From positions 1 to 58,103 of the forward strand of contig NZ_JAJADQ010000018.1 of assembly GCF_020447315.1 (NCBI RefSeq): a DNA stretch of 58,103 bases. Reading direction: 5' to 3'. The notes under the pieces are model-generated. The model did not search any database. It was not told where the DNA came from and worked only from the letters and a program-made list of their open reading frames with translations. Shown here one piece after another: positions 19,216 through 27,289 of this stretch. The stretch's first letter is position 1; the number at the start of each line of letters is the position of its first letter. The DNA comes from Hymenobacter nitidus (GTDB lineage: Bacteria; Bacteroidota; Bacteroidia; Cytophagales; Hymenobacteraceae). The translations under genes were made by a program, and so were the position numbers.

Positions 19216-19512
19216 CTATGACCAAGGTGCAGTACGGATATGCTCTAGTACTTCATACAAATCACGCTGGTCACAGGCAAAGCACACTTCCCCCTCTTTA
19301 CCGACTGTTACACCCTTGCCCGCTACCAACTCCAGCCTCCCATCGGCGTGATGGACTGGATAGCCACAACTTGAATAAAGATAACTTGGTGGTTGCCCCA
19401 GCGGAGAGTCTTTGAATCGCTTGATTACAGCAAGACGGCGTGTACGCTTCCCCGAATCGAGAGCCGGCCGGGACTCCGACGGCTGACAGGCCGAAAACAA
19501 CAAGGAGAGCAT
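19216..19512 (-). CDS. lipoprotein truncated at its 5' end by the IS element
   Basis: 98 residues. The first codons and the ATG lie inside the left terminal inverted repeat of the ISKra4-type element. The putative lipobox LFSAC comes only eight residues after the start, which is too short for a normal lipoprotein signal, so the native N-terminus was probably removed and the element supplies a new ATG. The mature part has two Cys pairs (SSCGY and CFACDQ) and ends within a basic-neutral helix. Family not recognised. Whether it is still exported is doubtful. Confidence 0.45.
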   Translation of the reverse strand: MLSLLFSACQPSESRPALDSGKRTRRLAVIKRFKDSPLGQPPSYLYSSCGYPVHHADGRLELVAGKGVTVGKEGEVCFACDQRDLYEVLEHIRTAPWS

Positions 19513-19529
19513 CAAAAAGTGTGGGGCAG
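19503..19529. repeat. left terminal inverted repeat of the ISKra4-type element
   Basis: 27 bp, identical to the complement of 22365-22391. Just inside, TCGGG on the left faces CGGG on the right, so weak similarity continues for four or five bases. It also provides the start codon of the adjacent lipoprotein gene. Confidence 0.9.
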
Positions 19530-19585
19530 TCGGGTTCAACCACCTGTTGGCTTAACTTGGGAGCCCATCTCTGACGGTGACCGCC

Positions 19586-20275
19586 ATGCTCCCTGCCGTT
19601 ACCCCGCCTCCCGCCGGCGCTGACCGTCTGGCGGCGGTCTACCAGCTCAAGATTCACCTGGTCGGCATCAGCCCGCACATCAGCCGGCGCGTGCTCGTGC
19701 GGGGCGACACCACCCTGGCGGAGCTGCATCACGTCTTTCAGGTCGCGATGGGCTGGGAGAACTGGCACCTGCACAGTTTTAAGCTCTGGGGCAAGGAGTA
19801 CGGCATTCCCTATGCCGGTGGCATCTACTTTGCCGACGATGCCCGGCGGGTCCACCTGGGCGATTTCCCCTGGCAGGTCAACGACAAATTCACTTACACC
19901 TACGACTTCGGCGATTACTGGCTCCACCAGGTGCGGGTGGAACAGGTGCTGCCGCCGACCGCCTTGTCGGCCCACCCGGTGTGCGTGAGTGGCCGCCGGG
20001 CCTGTCCCCCGGAAGAAGTGGGCGGCCCCCGTGGCTACGACCAGCGCACGCTGGACCAGTTCTCATGGAGCTACGAGGCCTTGGACCGGCTGCTGGCCGG
20101 CGAGAACATTTTCGAGGACGACGTACCGACCTGATTCTGGACCTACCGGCCGGAACACTTCGACAAAGGCCAAGTCAATCGAAAACTGGCCAAAGTGTAT
20201 CAACTAAAGGGTAATCCCGATTTCCTGTATTCACAGGGCGGCTACGACTACTTTTTCGCGGATGAGCGGCCGTGA
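19586..20275 (+). pseudogene. pRiA4b ORF-3-like protein, interrupted by an in-frame TGA
   Basis: The first 182 codons (ATG at 19586) encode a pRiA4b ORF-3 family protein: VYQLKIHLVGISPHISRRVLV, a conserved LAELHHVFQVAMGWENWHLHSF motif and FTYTYDFGDYWLHQV. A TGA at 20132-20134 stops it, yet the same frame continues for 46 codons with FWTYRPEHFDKGQVNRKLA, the usual end of this family, up to a second stop at 20273-20275. One CGA-to-TGA change would explain it. The family rides on transposable elements as a passenger (related to TnpR of IS1096); its molecular role is not settled. Confidence 0.7.
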
Positions 20276-20332
20276 AATGTGTATCAGAAAAACCAGATGG
20301 TTTAAATGATACAGCAGGAATAGCTTTGCGCC

Positions 20333-20950
20333 ATGCAACAGGCCGTTATTTTCGTGCGCGTCTCTAAAAAGGAGCAAGACTACCAGCGGCAGGTGGAAGA
20401 CCTGCGCGCCGTGGCCCAGAGCCAGGCCGTGCAGGTGGTGGCCGAGATTGCGGAGAAAATTAGTGGGGCGAAAAGGAATCAGGAGCGGGAAGGGATTCAG
20501 CAATTGCTGAGCATGAGCCGGCGGGGAGCCGTTCAGAAGGTGCTCGTGAGCGAGGTCTCGCGTCTGGGTCGCTCCACGGTCGAAGTCCTGCAAATCGTCG
20601 AGGAGCTGACCCTGCTGGGCGTCAGCATCTACGTCCAAAACTTTGGCATCGAAACGCTCAAAAACGGCAAACGCAATCCGGTGGCCCAGTTCATGTTCAC
20701 GCTGCTGGCCGAATTCGCCCGTCTGGAACGCGAAACCCTGCGCGAGCGCATTCTCTCGGGCATGGACGAAGCGCGGCGGCAAGGCGTCACGATTGGCCGC
20801 CCGGTAGGTGCGACGGAAGACAAAGCCGTCTTTCTGAAAAAGTATGCGGCCGTCGCCCGGCAGCTGCGGGCGGGCCTGAGCGTACGTAACACGGCCAAGC
20901 TGTGCGACGTGGCCATCAATACGGTTCGTAAAGTGAAGGCCTTGCTCTAA
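20333..20950 (+). CDS. serine recombinase (resolvase/invertase family), element passenger
   Basis: 205 residues. The catalytic N-terminal domain shows AVIFVRVSKKEQ with Ser near residue 11, the VSEVSRLGRST block and ARLERETLRERI with the long E-helix. The C-terminal 45 residues form a short helix-turn-helix (VRNTAKLCDVAINTVRKV). Size is that of a small resolvase. It lies 18 bp upstream of the transposase gene, so the two are probably cotranscribed. It may resolve cointegrates formed by the element. No res-type dyad was evident in the 58 bp upstream. Confidence 0.85.
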   Translation: MQQAVIFVRVSKKEQDYQRQVEDLRAVAQSQAVQVVAEIAEKISGAKRNQEREGIQQLLSMSRRGAVQKVLVSEVSRLGRSTVEVLQIVEELTLLGVSIYVQNFGIETLKNGKRNPVAQFMFTLLAEFARLERETLRERILSGMDEARRQGVTIGRPVGATEDKAVFLKKYAAVARQLRAGLSVRNTAKLCDVAINTVRKVKALL

Positions 20951-20968
20951 TCCTTAACCCCCAGCCCC

Positions 20969-22360
20969 ATGAACTTCAAACTACAACTGGTAGCTTGTCC
21001 GTCAACAGGCGACGAGCCCCTCCTCGAAGACGTGTTCACCTGGAGCCGGGAGGACCTGAGCTTAGCCAGCGTGGGCCTGACGCTGGCCGAATCGAAAGAA
21101 CTGCTGCAGCGCATTCAGCAAAAGATGATTGGGCAGCAGATAGCGACGCACCTGCAGCTGCAACAGCCTGTCGGCTTACGGAAGAAGGGCAGCTACCCGC
21201 TCCAACTGAAAACCTTGTTCGGCAACGTCACGGTCGATAGCCCGCGCTACTATCTGCCGCCCACCGAGGCGGGACCCAAAACCTTCAGCCCCCTCCAGCA
21301 CCTGTTTCCGCAGCACGTGACGCCGGAGCGGCTGTACCTGGAAACCAAGTGGGCCAGCCTGATTCCCTACCAGAAAACGGCCGATTTGCTCCACGATGTG
21401 CTGCCCCTGAGTGCGAAGCTCACAGGCACGACCATCCAGCAGCACCTGCACGCCGTGGTCGAGGCGCAGGAACAGCTGCTGCCGCACGAAGTGGCCCCTT
21501 TTCACGGCGTTTGCCAGCGCGACCGCGAGGCCTTGCCGTGCCCGCCCCGCCCGCTGGTGGTCGGCCTCGACGGCGGCTACATCCGGCACTGGCATAAAAA
21601 AGGCTATTTCGAGGTGATCGCGGGCAAAAGCATTCCCGCCGAAGGAGATGCCAAATGCTTCGGCTTCGTGCAGGAGGTCGATGCCAAGCCGCGCCGACGG
21701 GTGTTCGAGGTCCTGCGTTTGCAGGGGCTGCAGGCCAATCAAGCAGTGGAATTTTTCACGGACGGCGCCGCGGTGCTGCGGTCGCTGACCAGTTATTTGA
21801 GTGCGGAGTCCACCCACATCCTGGACTGGTTTCACCTGACCATGCGCCTGACGGTGCTGCACCAGTACGCGCTGGGATTCGCCCAGGTCGACACGGCCGG
21901 GGGAAAAGCGCTGCAAGACAGCTTGACCAGCATCAAATGGCACCTCTGGCACGGCAACGCTGAGCGGGCCCTGGAGAAAATGCAGGACTTGGACGACGCC
22001 CTGGCCGTGCACCAGGACGACCCGCTCGTGGCCAAGAAATACAGCAAGTGTAAGCCGTTGGCCAGGCTGATTGCGGATTTTCACACCTACGTGGAGCAGA
22101 ACAGCGGCTTTATCGTGGATTACGCCGAGCGCCATCGCTACGGCGAACGCGTCTCCACCGGATTTGTGGAGTCGGCGGTCAACCAGGTGCTGGCCAAGCG
22201 CCTGTTGAAACGGCAGCAGATGCAGTGGACCAAGAAAGGCGCGCACCTGCTCGTGCAGGCCCGCACCAAGGTCCTCAATGAAGAGTGGGAAGACTGTTTC
22301 CGGCAGCAATACCCCGGCTTCCGGCCACTGCCGACGGAGCCCCTACCGATGGCCGCTTAA
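20969..22360 (+). CDS. ISKra4-family transposase
   Basis: 463 residues. DDE-type catalytic residues are visible as VGLDGGYI (Asp near 197), FFTDGA (Asp near 263) and GFVESA (Glu near 401), with the ILDWFHLTMRL block that is typical of ISKra4 and ISL3-like transposases. The N-terminal 130 residues carry a DNA-binding region with the PLQLKTLFGNVTVDSPRYY motif. Full length and without visible damage. The stop lies four bases before the right terminal repeat. Confidence 0.85.
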   Translation: MNFKLQLVACPSTGDEPLLEDVFTWSREDLSLASVGLTLAESKELLQRIQQKMIGQQIATHLQLQQPVGLRKKGSYPLQLKTLFGNVTVDSPRYYLPPTEAGPKTFSPLQHLFPQHVTPERLYLETKWASLIPYQKTADLLHDVLPLSAKLTGTTIQQHLHAVVEAQEQLLPHEVAPFHGVCQRDREALPCPPRPLVVGLDGGYIRHWHKKGYFEVIAGKSIPAEGDAKCFGFVQEVDAKPRRRVFEVLRLQGLQANQAVEFFTDGAAVLRSLTSYLSAESTHILDWFHLTMRLTVLHQYALGFAQVDTAGGKALQDSLTSIKWHLWHGNAERALEKMQDLDDALAVHQDDPLVAKKYSKCKPLARLIADFHTYVEQNSGFIVDYAERHRYGERVSTGFVESAVNQVLAKRLLKRQQMQWTKKGAHLLVQARTKVLNEEWEDCFRQQYPGFRPLPTEPLPMAA

Positions 22361-22364
22361 CCCG

Positions 22365-22391
22365 CTGCCCCACACTTTTTGATGCTCTCCT
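22365..22391. repeat. right terminal inverted repeat of the ISKra4-type element
   Basis: 27 bp, exact complement of 19503-19529. It abuts the IS3 transposase fragment. Confidence 0.9.
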
Positions 22392-22678
22392 ACACAGTCA
22401 CCCGCTTTCGGGGCCTGCTGACGCAGCACGGGGCCGTGCAGAGCATGAGCCAGCCCAGCAACTGCTACGATAACGCCCAGCACAAGTCCTTCTGGAGGAG
22501 GCTCAAGACCGAGTTGCTTGATGGCGGTAGTTCTCCTGGTCTGGATAAGGCCCGACTTGAACTGGCCCGCTATAGTGCGTACAACAACAACGAGCGATGC
22601 CACTCTGCCTTCGGCTACTACTCGCCAAACTGCTTCGACACCCATCTTCAAACCATATCTCCGAAGTGTCCAGCCTAG
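22392..22678 (+). pseudogene. C-terminal fragment of an IS3-family transposase
   Basis: About 95 residues of the rve core end: SMSQPSNCYDNAQHKSFWRR, LKTELL and YNNNERCHSAFGYYSPNCF, the standard IS3 C-terminal blocks. The N-terminal orfA/orfB parts are missing; the ISKra4-type element lies where they should be, and they are not on its other side. The third catalytic acid, normally Glu before SF(F/W), is Lys here. Non-functional. The 100 bp after its stop carry no gene. Confidence 0.8.
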
Positions 22679-22781
22679 CTAGACTACGTCGACTTTGTGT
22701 ACACAGACAGGCGTTGACTTCCGTGATGTGCCACTGCCCGGCGCCTGCAGTGCATCAGGTTCTACATAGCGTAGCATAAGC

Positions 22782-23222
22782 TTATGCTTGCGCGGGGGGA
22801 TATTCGACCGTCAGCTTCACCGGGGTAGCTGTAATCGTGTCAAAAACCAGTTCCATGCCATCGGCTAGCCAGCCTTCCTGGGTTGCTTGCTGAAAGTACC
22901 GCTGCGCATCTGCAGGCAAGTTCGGAATCAATTTTTCCAGCAAAGTTACATTCGCGGTAAAGTAACTACGAACCTGAGCCAACCCACCCAACTCACGACT
23001 CACGCCAAAGGCCTCAATACTGCCAATGGCGGCGTTTTTGACGAACTCGATGTAGCTGGCCGGGTCTGCCCGAAGCGCAGCCAGCATGGCCTGCTCATAC
23101 TGTTCGGTTTCTGCTCCTTCTGCATTTGCGCGCTGGCCTGAGGCAGCATGCGTGACCGCGACCGTTGTATCGTCGACCAGCTCTACTTCAATAACAACTT
23201 TAACTATCTGGGGGGAAGCCAT
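22782..23222 (-). CDS. hypothetical cytoplasmic protein
   Basis: 146 residues starting at the ATG at 23222; the frame runs 13 codons further up but without a better start. It has beta-strands at both ends (IVKVVIEVELVDDTTVAV and ATPVKLTVEYPP) around a helical middle rich in Ala and Glu. Family not recognised. It is divergent from the XRE regulator gene, 336 bp away, which may control it. Confidence 0.55.
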   Translation of the reverse strand: MASPQIVKVVIEVELVDDTTVAVTHAASGQRANAEGAETEQYEQAMLAALRADPASYIEFVKNAAIGSIEAFGVSRELGGLAQVRSYFTANVTLLEKLIPNLPADAQRYFQQATQEGWLADGMELVFDTITATPVKLTVEYPPAQA

Positions 23223-23474
23223 ACGCTTTTCGGATAGAGGAGGTGACGTTTGGAAGGGCAAGAGGAAACAGCCAAACCCAAGCAGGTACTTCTACGCTTA
23301 GGCAACTCTTTCCCTACCCGTTCTTGTAAATGTCCTTGCTTCATTAGGTGATGGACTGTGTCGTCACAGAAGATATTTGGACTTACCTCCAATCTACTAG
23401 AGTAAACTCAGGCTGTTCAGCAGAGAAAGGCATCGATAACAGGAGACAACAGCAAGAAGAAGAACAGCAGCAAG

Positions 23475-23522
23475 TATAGCCTATTATAATATGTTTATTG
23501 CAATAGGTTTATTATAGTAGGT
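23475..23522. promoter_or_regulatory. AT-rich repeat block upstream of the XRE regulator
   Basis: Two near-identical segments, CCTATTATAATATGTTTATTG and the later TAGGTTTATTATAGTAGG, form an imperfect dyad (CCTATT ... AATAGG) in a short AT-rich island within GC-rich sequence. It lies just upstream of the regulator start, where an autoregulatory operator would be expected. Inference only. Confidence 0.4.
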
Positions 23523-23558
23523 TACTTTTAAGAGGTGGAAGCCGGACTTTTCCAGTCC

Positions 23559-23837
23559 ATGTCACACCCTGATGCCTCAGCTGATCCCCGCTTAGCGCTT
23601 ATTGCTGCTCGTTTACGGCAGCTGCGTCTTCAAGCGGGGTATACGTCCTATGAAGCCTTTGCCTACGATCATAATCTGCCCCGTGTCGGCTATGGCCGCC
23701 ATGAGCAAGGGGTTAATCTGACCCTTAAAAGCTTACTGCGCTTGCTGGACATTCACCACCTAAGCCTGGCCGAGTTCTTTGCTTCCCTCGACGAGTCCCC
23801 TTCTACTCCACCCGGGTCACCTACTGAAAGTAAATGA
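23559..23837 (+). CDS. XRE-family helix-turn-helix regulator
   Basis: 92 residues from the ATG at 23559, or 100 from an in-frame GTG at 23535. The core (LIAARLRQLRLQAGYTSYEAFAYDHNL ... GRHEQGVNLTLKSLLRLLDIHHLSLAEFF) is the classic five-helix XRE fold as in phage Cro/C2 repressors. It probably binds the AT-rich dyad just upstream. No toxin partner is visible downstream; the closest gene is the divergent hypothetical. Confidence 0.75.
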   Translation: MSHPDASADPRLALIAARLRQLRLQAGYTSYEAFAYDHNLPRVGYGRHEQGVNLTLKSLLRLLDIHHLSLAEFFASLDESPSTPPGSPTESK

Positions 23838-24011
23838 GCGCACATCTACGTCCCAATGGTCTTCATGTGCATACTGCTAGAAGCGTGACAACAGCTTGAG
23901 TGACGAAGTGGAGCAGCGTCTTCTGCTGCAACGAGATATACTGTCTAGTCTTATGGATGCTGTAAGAGCGTGAAGCGCACGGAAAACGAAAGCGTCCGAT
24001 TCTAGCGCACA

Positions 24012-24190
24012 GAAGCCCTGACCGGTGACGCGGCCAGGGCTTCGGAAAGCAGGTGGTTCTAACACCTACTGCCTAAGGCAAGCACCCCGGCAGGAGGTAT
24101 CACTCTCCTTCGGGCCACTTGGGACTCCCGCAGCCGGTCAAACAGCGGCGGGAGAAACAGGGGCATCACTGCGTCGTGGCGTGATGCCCC
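24012..24190. other. cluster of strong hairpins, possible oriT or structured RNA
   Basis: Four inverted repeats within 180 bp: GAAGCCCTG/CAGGGCTTC (24012-24043), GCAGGTG/CACCTaCTGC (24049-24072), CTCCCGC/GCGGGAG (24125-24154) and GGGGCATCAC/GTGATGCCCC (24160-24190). None is followed by a T run, so these are not simple terminators. It lies at the distal end of the mobilization genes in an otherwise gene-free 460-bp gap. It may be an origin of transfer or a structured transcript; nothing here decides between them. Confidence 0.45.
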
Positions 24191-24280
24191 ACTGGAAGTA
24201 AGGGTAGGGGGACGCAGAGACTAACTCTGTGTTTTTCCTGCGAGCAAGATACCGGATTTCTATTGCTTGTGCTGCGCATC

Positions 24281-24296
24281 GGTTCCGGTAGGAACC
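24281..24296. terminator. small hairpin after the 115-residue ORF
   Basis: GGTTCC-GGTA-GGAACC, a perfect six-bp stem with a tetraloop, ending one base before the stop codon of the minus-strand gene at 24297. It lacks a T tract, so intrinsic termination is uncertain. Confidence 0.35.
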
Positions 24297-24644
24297 CTAC
24301 TGTGCATAGGTATAGGGCTGCAGGTGCACCCCCATGAGCTGGGGGACGGGGCGGCAGGGCCCCGTGACGCCAGGCGACTGTTCCGGGATCTGCACCCGGT
24401 AGCCGTAGCGGCGAAACAGGCGCTGGAATAAGCGCAGGCGCTCCTGGGTAAAGCCCGTCCGGCTCATGCCCTCGGCTCCTTTGGGTGCGGTGAGCAAGGA
24501 GCGCACCACGGCCTGGGGCAGGCGGACATGGCGGCTGATGGCGGAGACATTCCAGGGACGCAACGAATCATTGTTGCGCTCGAACCAGTGCTGCAGGTGC
24601 TGCCAGCCGTCGGGCTGTTCATAAATGGTACGATGCGTGGGCAT
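24297..24644 (-). CDS. hypothetical protein, plasmid-associated
   Basis: 115 residues, basic, with an N-terminal half that could be a small DNA-binding helical unit (WNVSAISRHVRLPQAVVRSLLTAPKG). That stretch resembles a helix-turn-helix that checks for homologous termini, but there is no firm family match. It lies downstream of the relaxase operon on the same strand, 127 bp away, and may be cotranscribed with it. Confidence 0.5.
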   Translation of the reverse strand: MPTHRTIYEQPDGWQHLQHWFERNNDSLRPWNVSAISRHVRLPQAVVRSLLTAPKGAEGMSRTGFTQERLRLFQRLFRRYGYRVQIPEQSPGVTGPCRPVPQLMGVHLQPYTYAQ

Positions 24645-24771
24645 GCGGTGGGAGCAAAAAAACGAATTCAGGCGGCAAGATACCGCTAGCCCAGTAAGTA
24701 CGAGCGTTCGTAGATGCGGCAGGCGATAGCCGGCGAAATCCGAACGATACGGGTTCTATCTACTGCTGCTC

Positions 24772-26241
24772 TTATTCACGATCTTCATCCCCGCGAACAT
24801 CCTGGGTGTACCCATGGGTACCCAGGGCCCGGCTTAACTCCTGACCTACGCCAGCGACGTTGCGCGCCGCGGAAGGCTGGTAGGTACGGGCCATGCGGGT
24901 GCCGGGACGGCTGTACGTGGGGGGCACTCGGGGCAGCCTGGCTGTTGCAGCAGCGGCCGAAGGCAGCTCATCGCGCAACTCCTTTTCGGGCTTATGCACG
25001 CGGCCGGTTCGTAGAAAAGCATACGGTTCCCGCACGGCTTTCCTCGTGTTGGCCTCCCGCCCAATGCGGTTCAGCCGACCATAAAACGCCTTGCTATACT
25101 CTTGCTCTCGGGCTATTTCGAGCACCTGGTTAGGAGCCAACTGCTGCTGCTGTGGTAGCTTTTTATTGAGCCGTTCTACCTGCTCCAGAAGCCGATTATC
25201 CCGCTTCTGGTTCTCGGCAATCGTGCTGGCAGCCGTCTTGGCATCCTTCCCCGTACGCAGAAACTCATAGGGGTAGTCGTGGTAATTCTGCTTCGCCCCC
25301 TCCTTGCCCAGCTGCCCTAAGCGGCCGTAGAAGGCCTTACTGTAGTCCATCTTTCGGGCGGCTTCCAGCACCTGGTTATGCACCAACTGCCGGTCAGCGG
25401 GGAGTGTTTTATTTACCCGGTCTACCTGGTTGAAGAGCTGCTTATCGCGCAGATCATCGCCCGTCCGTGGGCTCCTGCTGCCTCCTTTGTTAGTCGCCGA
25501 CGAGGCGGACTGGCCCTCGTTGGCAGCTGCGCGGCGGCCGATGGAATCGGCCATTTCCTCGGCTGTTTGGGTACGCCTACGGCCTGCGGTACCGGCCTCC
25601 TGCTCGTCGGGCTGACCCGCTTCTTGGCCGCGACGACCGGCCTGTTTTACGGGTCCGAACTGCTCTTCAAAGGCAACGTTGGCCTTGGCCATGAAGCTCA
25701 CCCGGTTGAAGCGGGCGGCACTTCCCAGCGGGTTCAGCGTCAGCTTTTGCTGCGCATCCCGGGCCGACACCATCAGGTGTAGATGGGTCTGCGGCCCCTC
25801 CTTGGGCTGGCCGCTGGGGGCCCCATCGTGGCCTCGATGCTTCCGCTCGTCGTGCCGGGTGGCGACCCACACCAGGTCTTTTTCCGTTAGGGGCTGGCCG
25901 GATTTCGTGACAAACGTAGCGGCATATTCCTGCATCACCCGGGCCGTATAGGCCTGCAGTTTCTGCGGATCATGGCCGATGTGTTCCAGCTCCTGGGCAC
26001 TGGGACTGATGACCAGGGAGTAGAATTTCGCGTCGTCTTTGCGCAGGCCCTTGCGGTTGGAATCGATTAATTGCACGGCTTCATCGCCGCTGATATCGTC
26101 CCGATTCGCATTGAAAAACACGGCTTTTTCACCTTGTTTCTTAGCCTCACCTTCGAGATAATTGGTGGCTTGCCGGGCACTGCCCCGGTTAGAATAGGCG
26201 TTCTTACCGTTGGTGGCCGGGTTGATAATCTTGATGTACAT
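24772..26241 (-). CDS. relaxase/mobilization nuclease, DUF5712-like
   Basis: 489 residues from the ATG at 26241 (MYIKIINP). The first 210 residues match the relaxase-like family found on Bacteroidota plasmids: SARQATNYLEGE, then YSLVISPS, VWVATRHDERKHRG and THLHLMVSARD with the HxH metal-binding pair. It should nick at oriT and lead the strand in transfer. After an Arg/Gln/Glu-rich linker, two tandem copies of a 65-residue unit follow (about 285-350 and 365-430), each with NQVLE(A/I)AR, YSKAFYGRL and Y(E/A)FLRTG. The gene begins 17 bp after the BfmA-like gene, so they form an operon. Confidence 0.75.
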   Translation of the reverse strand: MYIKIINPATNGKNAYSNRGSARQATNYLEGEAKKQGEKAVFFNANRDDISGDEAVQLIDSNRKGLRKDDAKFYSLVISPSAQELEHIGHDPQKLQAYTARVMQEYAATFVTKSGQPLTEKDLVWVATRHDERKHRGHDGAPSGQPKEGPQTHLHLMVSARDAQQKLTLNPLGSAARFNRVSFMAKANVAFEEQFGPVKQAGRRGQEAGQPDEQEAGTAGRRRTQTAEEMADSIGRRAAANEGQSASSATNKGGSRSPRTGDDLRDKQLFNQVDRVNKTLPADRQLVHNQVLEAARKMDYSKAFYGRLGQLGKEGAKQNYHDYPYEFLRTGKDAKTAASTIAENQKRDNRLLEQVERLNKKLPQQQQLAPNQVLEIAREQEYSKAFYGRLNRIGREANTRKAVREPYAFLRTGRVHKPEKELRDELPSAAAATARLPRVPPTYSRPGTRMARTYQPSAARNVAGVGQELSRALGTHGYTQDVRGDEDRE

Positions 26242-26258
26242 GCGCTGGAAAGGCGGGC

Positions 26259-26957
26259 TTAGTAGGCGCTGGCCGCCGGGGTGGACTCCTCCGGTTTGGC
26301 CGCGGGTTTGGGCCGCTCGGGCCAGGGTGTTGGTTGCGGCGTGGCCTGAGGGGGTGCCAGCGTGGGCAGCAGTTTTTCGACAAACTTGTTCCACTTGGCC
26401 TGCACCTCCGCATCCCGTTTCACGTTGAACTCGCGGTGCTTGTCGGGGTACTCAGCCAGCTCCCGGCCCAGGACTTTGAGCATGATCTGCTCGCCCAGCC
26501 GCCGGCCATACAGGGCCTCGACATTGTTGAGAAACAGCTCGCGGAGCATGGGCTGAAAGAACAATTCTTCCTGCCCGCTCAGGTGTTCGTGCACGTTACT
26601 TTCCATGCCCTGCAGGTAGCCGAACAAGGTCCTTTCGTGGCCGCGCAAATAGCCCGACATATTCTTTTCGTGCTGGGTCAGCCAGCCGAAGACCCGGTTG
26701 CCCAGGGCCGTGACCACCTTCTCTAAGTCGTGAATTTTGCCTTGGAGTATCATCCCATCCCGCTGAACTTCCTGCAGGGGGTTGATGCCCCGCTGGGTGA
26801 AATAGTCGATGGCCGCTGTGGCATACTCGGCGTTAGTGACTCCCATATTCGTGGTGGCCGCCGTCAACTGGGCGTGGGTTGTTCGGTCAATTTGCACGGC
26901 GGTCTTCAGACTGGCCCGCTGCTTTTTGGGGGCTGGGGTGGGAGCGGATTTCTTCAT
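26259..26957 (-). CDS. BfmA/BtgA-like mobilization accessory protein
   Basis: 232 residues from ATG at 26957 (MKKSAP). A Lys/Pro-rich tail is followed by a ribbon-helix-helix-like segment (AVQIDRTTHAQLTAATTNMGVTNAEYATAAIDYF) near residues 20-55, as in the BfmA/BtgA family that binds oriT with the relaxase. The middle is a long helical region with repeated LxGxExxLF units and the C-terminus is Pro-rich. Upstream gene of the mobilization operon. No start-site hairpin seen. Confidence 0.7.
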   Translation of the reverse strand: MKKSAPTPAPKKQRASLKTAVQIDRTTHAQLTAATTNMGVTNAEYATAAIDYFTQRGINPLQEVQRDGMILQGKIHDLEKVVTALGNRVFGWLTQHEKNMSGYLRGHERTLFGYLQGMESNVHEHLSGQEELFFQPMLRELFLNNVEALYGRRLGEQIMLKVLGRELAEYPDKHREFNVKRDAEVQAKWNKFVEKLLPTLAPPQATPQPTPWPERPKPAAKPEESTPAASAY

Positions 26958-27289
26958 TGGATAGGCATAGCATGGCACAAAACGAGGCCTGAGGCATCGA
27001 AAGGTAAAAGGTATGCAATTATTTCTAATCGCATTGTGAGAATCAAGTAGCTAGATCGAATAATTACCAGTATCTTGTAGTAGGCGTTAAATGGGCCATT
27101 TTGGCAGCATAGAAAAGTAGAGTTATTACTATTTCCCTATTGACTGTTAAGCAGTTAGAGTATATTATTACCGAAAATCTCTGATTTTTGGACTAAATCA
27201 TTGACTACCATCGCTTTAGCGTGGAGTCTGTGATGCTCCTCTTGCTAACTATCGTTAGCGTTTTTTTAGGCCGGCTTTCTAGGGCTATT

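Larger units (their letters stand above)
19503..22391. mobile_element. ISKra4-family insertion element with passenger genes
   Basis: 2889 bp bounded by perfect 27-bp terminal inverted repeats (19503-19529 and 22365-22391) that begin AGGAGAGCATC. Inside, all on the plus strand: a broken pRiA4b-ORF3-like gene, a serine recombinase and a 463-residue DDE transposase. Most ISKra4-family members carry only a transposase, so the two extra genes make it transposon-like. No target duplication is visible, and the two flanks (a lipoprotein gene and an IS3 fragment) do not join into one gene, so a flank was probably deleted or rearranged after insertion. Confidence 0.8.

Noticed and set aside
21176..22309. 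377-codon frame antisense to the transposase
   Set aside because: Shadow of the ISKra4-type transposase; no motifs of its own.
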